A stretch of DNA of 64,000 nt from Candidatus Saccharimonadota bacterium (GTDB lineage Bacteria; Patescibacteriota; Saccharimonadia; Saccharimonadales; Saccharimonadaceae), in contig JAQGHA010000009.1 of assembly GCA_028289065.1 (NCBI GenBank), forward strand, positions 1-64,000, written 5' to 3'. The notes under the pieces are model-generated. The model was given only the letters and a program-made list of their open reading frames with translations, was not told where the DNA came from and made no database searches. Shown here piece by piece: positions 62,594 through 64,000 of the stretch. Position 1 is the stretch's first letter. Every line of letters begins with the position of its first letter. The position numbers and the translations under genes are program-made.

Positions 62594-63733
62594 TTAGAAC
62601 TGCTGTAAGAAAGATGAGCTAAATGTAGTGTTCAGCTGTGAATTGTCGCTAAAGCGCTGCTCGGCCAATTGCACCAGTTCGTTAACCAAATCGACTGTTG
62701 AAACGCCGGCGGCTCGCCAGTTATGTGCATAAATGCTGCCAGGAAGCGGATTAACTTCATTAAAGTACACCGTTTGCGACTTACTATCAATTAGTAAATC
62801 AACTCGGCCCATCCCTTGAAGGCCAAGGGCTTTATAGGTAGCTATCGCTGTCTGCAAGACTTTATCGTCTAAACCTTCAGGCAATACTACTGGAAGCTCA
62901 CTGTAGCCTTGAGAGCCTGTTTGTTTAGCGCCTCCGGTTTTCTTACCACCGCCGCGAATATATTTATTCTCAAAGTCAAAGAACTCATCGGCGGTTGCGA
63001 GCGGTCGTTCAATAAGGGCTGGTTTTGGAACTTTGTTACCAATAATTGGCACGGTCACTTCAATGAGGTTTGCCACCGCTTCTTCAACAATAATCTTGTT
63101 ATCGTAATAGGCAGCTACTTCTAATGCATTGTGCAGTTCTTCTTCTGTGGTCACTCGGGTAATACCAATACTGGAACCTAAATGGGCTGGCTTAACGAAC
63201 AAGGGGTACGAAAGCGTTGCGGCAACTTTTGCTGTTTCACCAACTTGATCAGCCAAAAATTCATCACGGGTTAAAAAGACAAACTTGGAAGTTGGTATGT
63301 TGTTTGCCTCGGCTACTTGCTTCGCCAACACTTTATCCATGGCTATAACGCTGGAATCCATATCAGCACCAACAAATGGAATGCCCGCCATACGAAATAC
63401 ACCCATTAGTGAACCGTCTTCACCAAAAGAACCATGCATGGCTGGAAAATTAATATCGATGCGCGTTTTATTTAACATAAAACCACCATCAAAAGTGACA
63501 GTAACTGGTTTAGCCTTTTTAATAAAGTCTTCTATTTTACCGCTACTAAACAACGAAATATCTTTTAGCTTTGGGCCACTTATCCAGCGGCCTTGTTTGG
63601 TGATATACACCGGAATGATGGTGTATTGTCCGGCCATCTCTAGCGGTTTAATAACCGAAGACAACGCCGTAATAATCGAGATATCGTGTTCTGTAGAACG
63701 TCCGCCAAAATATACAGCTACTGTTTTTTTCAT
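62594..63733 (-). CDS. ddl: D-alanine--D-alanine ligase
   Basis: 379 residues of ATP-grasp fold. The N-terminal GGRSTEHDISIITALSS, the central KPAHLGSSIGI and the C-terminal YFNEVNPLPGSIYAHNW are diagnostic. It makes the D-Ala-D-Ala dipeptide. A loop insertion near 255-275 (GGGKKTGGAKQTGS) is Gly/Lys-rich and unusual. It is 20 bases downstream of a MurF-like gene that would use its product. Confidence 0.95.
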   Translation of the reverse strand: MKKTVAVYFGGRSTEHDISIITALSSVIKPLEMAGQYTIIPVYITKQGRWISGPKLKDISLFSSGKIEDFIKKAKPVTVTFDGGFMLNKTRIDINFPAMHGSFGEDGSLMGVFRMAGIPFVGADMDSSVIAMDKVLAKQVAEANNIPTSKFVFLTRDEFLADQVGETAKVAATLSYPLFVKPAHLGSSIGITRVTTEEELHNALEVAAYYDNKIIVEEAVANLIEVTVPIIGNKVPKPALIERPLATADEFFDFENKYIRGGGKKTGGAKQTGSQGYSELPVVLPEGLDDKVLQTAIATYKALGLQGMGRVDLLIDSKSQTVYFNEVNPLPGSIYAHNWRAAGVSTVDLVNELVQLAEQRFSDNSQLNTTFSSSFLQQF

Positions 63734-63752
63734 TATGATTAATTATACCTTA

Positions 63753-64000
63753 TTACTGGTAATTATCGGTCCAGTCATTCTGCATCAACACAATGTCGCC
63801 GGCGGCAACGAACTGGTCGAGGTTCGTATAAAATTGCAGCGGGTTGTCGATTTCAATCAGCTTGCCGTTAAACTTCTCACGAGTTAACCCAGCCTTTATA
63901 TACTCAGTGACTGAATTTTGCATCAGCACAACCACATCAACCGACCCGGCAATCTGCCTACCGATAGTTTCATGGATTTCTCGTACTTTAGACCCTTGCT
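63753..64000 (-). CDS. murF: C-terminal end of MurF-like Mur ligase (partial)
   Basis: The window cuts the 5' part. The frame is open to the window edge: QGSKVREIHETIGRQIAGSV, then VVVLMQNSVTEYIKAGL and AAGDIVLMQNDWTDNYQ, the last being the usual MurF C terminus (GDVVLxENDxxDxY). The track shows only an internal start at 63935. With ddl it forms a classic pair for adding D-Ala-D-Ala to the peptidoglycan precursor. Confidence 0.8.
   Translation of the reverse strand, partial: QGSKVREIHETIGRQIAGSVDVVVLMQNSVTEYIKAGLTREKFNGKLIEIDNPLQFYTNLDQFVAAGDIVLMQNDWTDNYQ

Overview
The window looks like a chromosomal segment of a Candidatus Saccharibacteria (TM7, Patescibacteria/CPR) genome. That is an inference: there is no rRNA here. 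It rests on compact gene packing, many small hypothetical and membrane genes, a cysteine-free L32, tRNAs with encoded CCA, and many genes with a TATAAT-like box only 6-11 bases before the start codon (leaderless or nearly so). The stress, sugar-polymer and detoxification genes suit a free-living or environmental lineage better than a strictly reduced oral one. Stops are TAA, TAG and TGA, so the code looks standard.

Layout. 0-4.2 kb: a PAP2 phosphatase, then a 36-residue peptide gene ending in Trp-Leu-Glu, an attenuator hairpin and a prenyl-synthase-fold enzyme (a ComX/ComQ-like arrangement), then an AAA ATPase/DUF4276 pair. 4.3-21.8 kb: a DEAD-box helicase with a long leader; a three-gene envelope-polysaccharide operon (GT2 synthase, HlyD-like protein, GH81 glucanase); DNA repair genes (AAG glycosylase, DnaQ-GIY-YIG fusion); a stress/redox cluster (SDR, SPW, ADH, YihY) and a GH43 gene. 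22.3-39.8 kb: tRNA-Gln and the information-processing core (trmD, khpA, rpsP, rnc, nusB, rpmF, leuS, ligA) with murF-like, htpX and lemA. The rpsP-khpA-trmD cluster is interrupted by two GC-rich opposite-strand genes, each with its own promoter and terminator. LeuRS carries a Nudix domain inside its editing domain.

39.908-50.267 kb is a 10.35-kb integrative element inserted at the 3' end of tRNA-Leu(TAA). It carries a Y-family polymerase, a PIN-like/zinc-finger protein, a CD-NTase/SLATT (CBASS-like) pair, a Gabija-like OLD nuclease/UvrD helicase pair, a TM2 protein, a candidate 147-nt structured RNA and a large serine recombinase. The ends are defined by a 9-bp core, by the stranded terminator of tRNA-Leu on the far side of the element, and by the severed 3' end of the recombinase gene at the left edge. 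Excision would rejoin that fragment in frame and change the recombinase C terminus.

50.3-64 kb: tRNA-Leu, a tRNA-Cys with abnormal D and T loops, an MFS transporter, HtrA, SPFH/DUF2975, GDSL, DUF6766 and DUF1003 genes, a decayed pair (DUF1905, RibD-like), a phage-tail-like/beta-helix surface protein pair, a third GC-rich cassette and the murF-ddl peptidoglycan pair running off the end.
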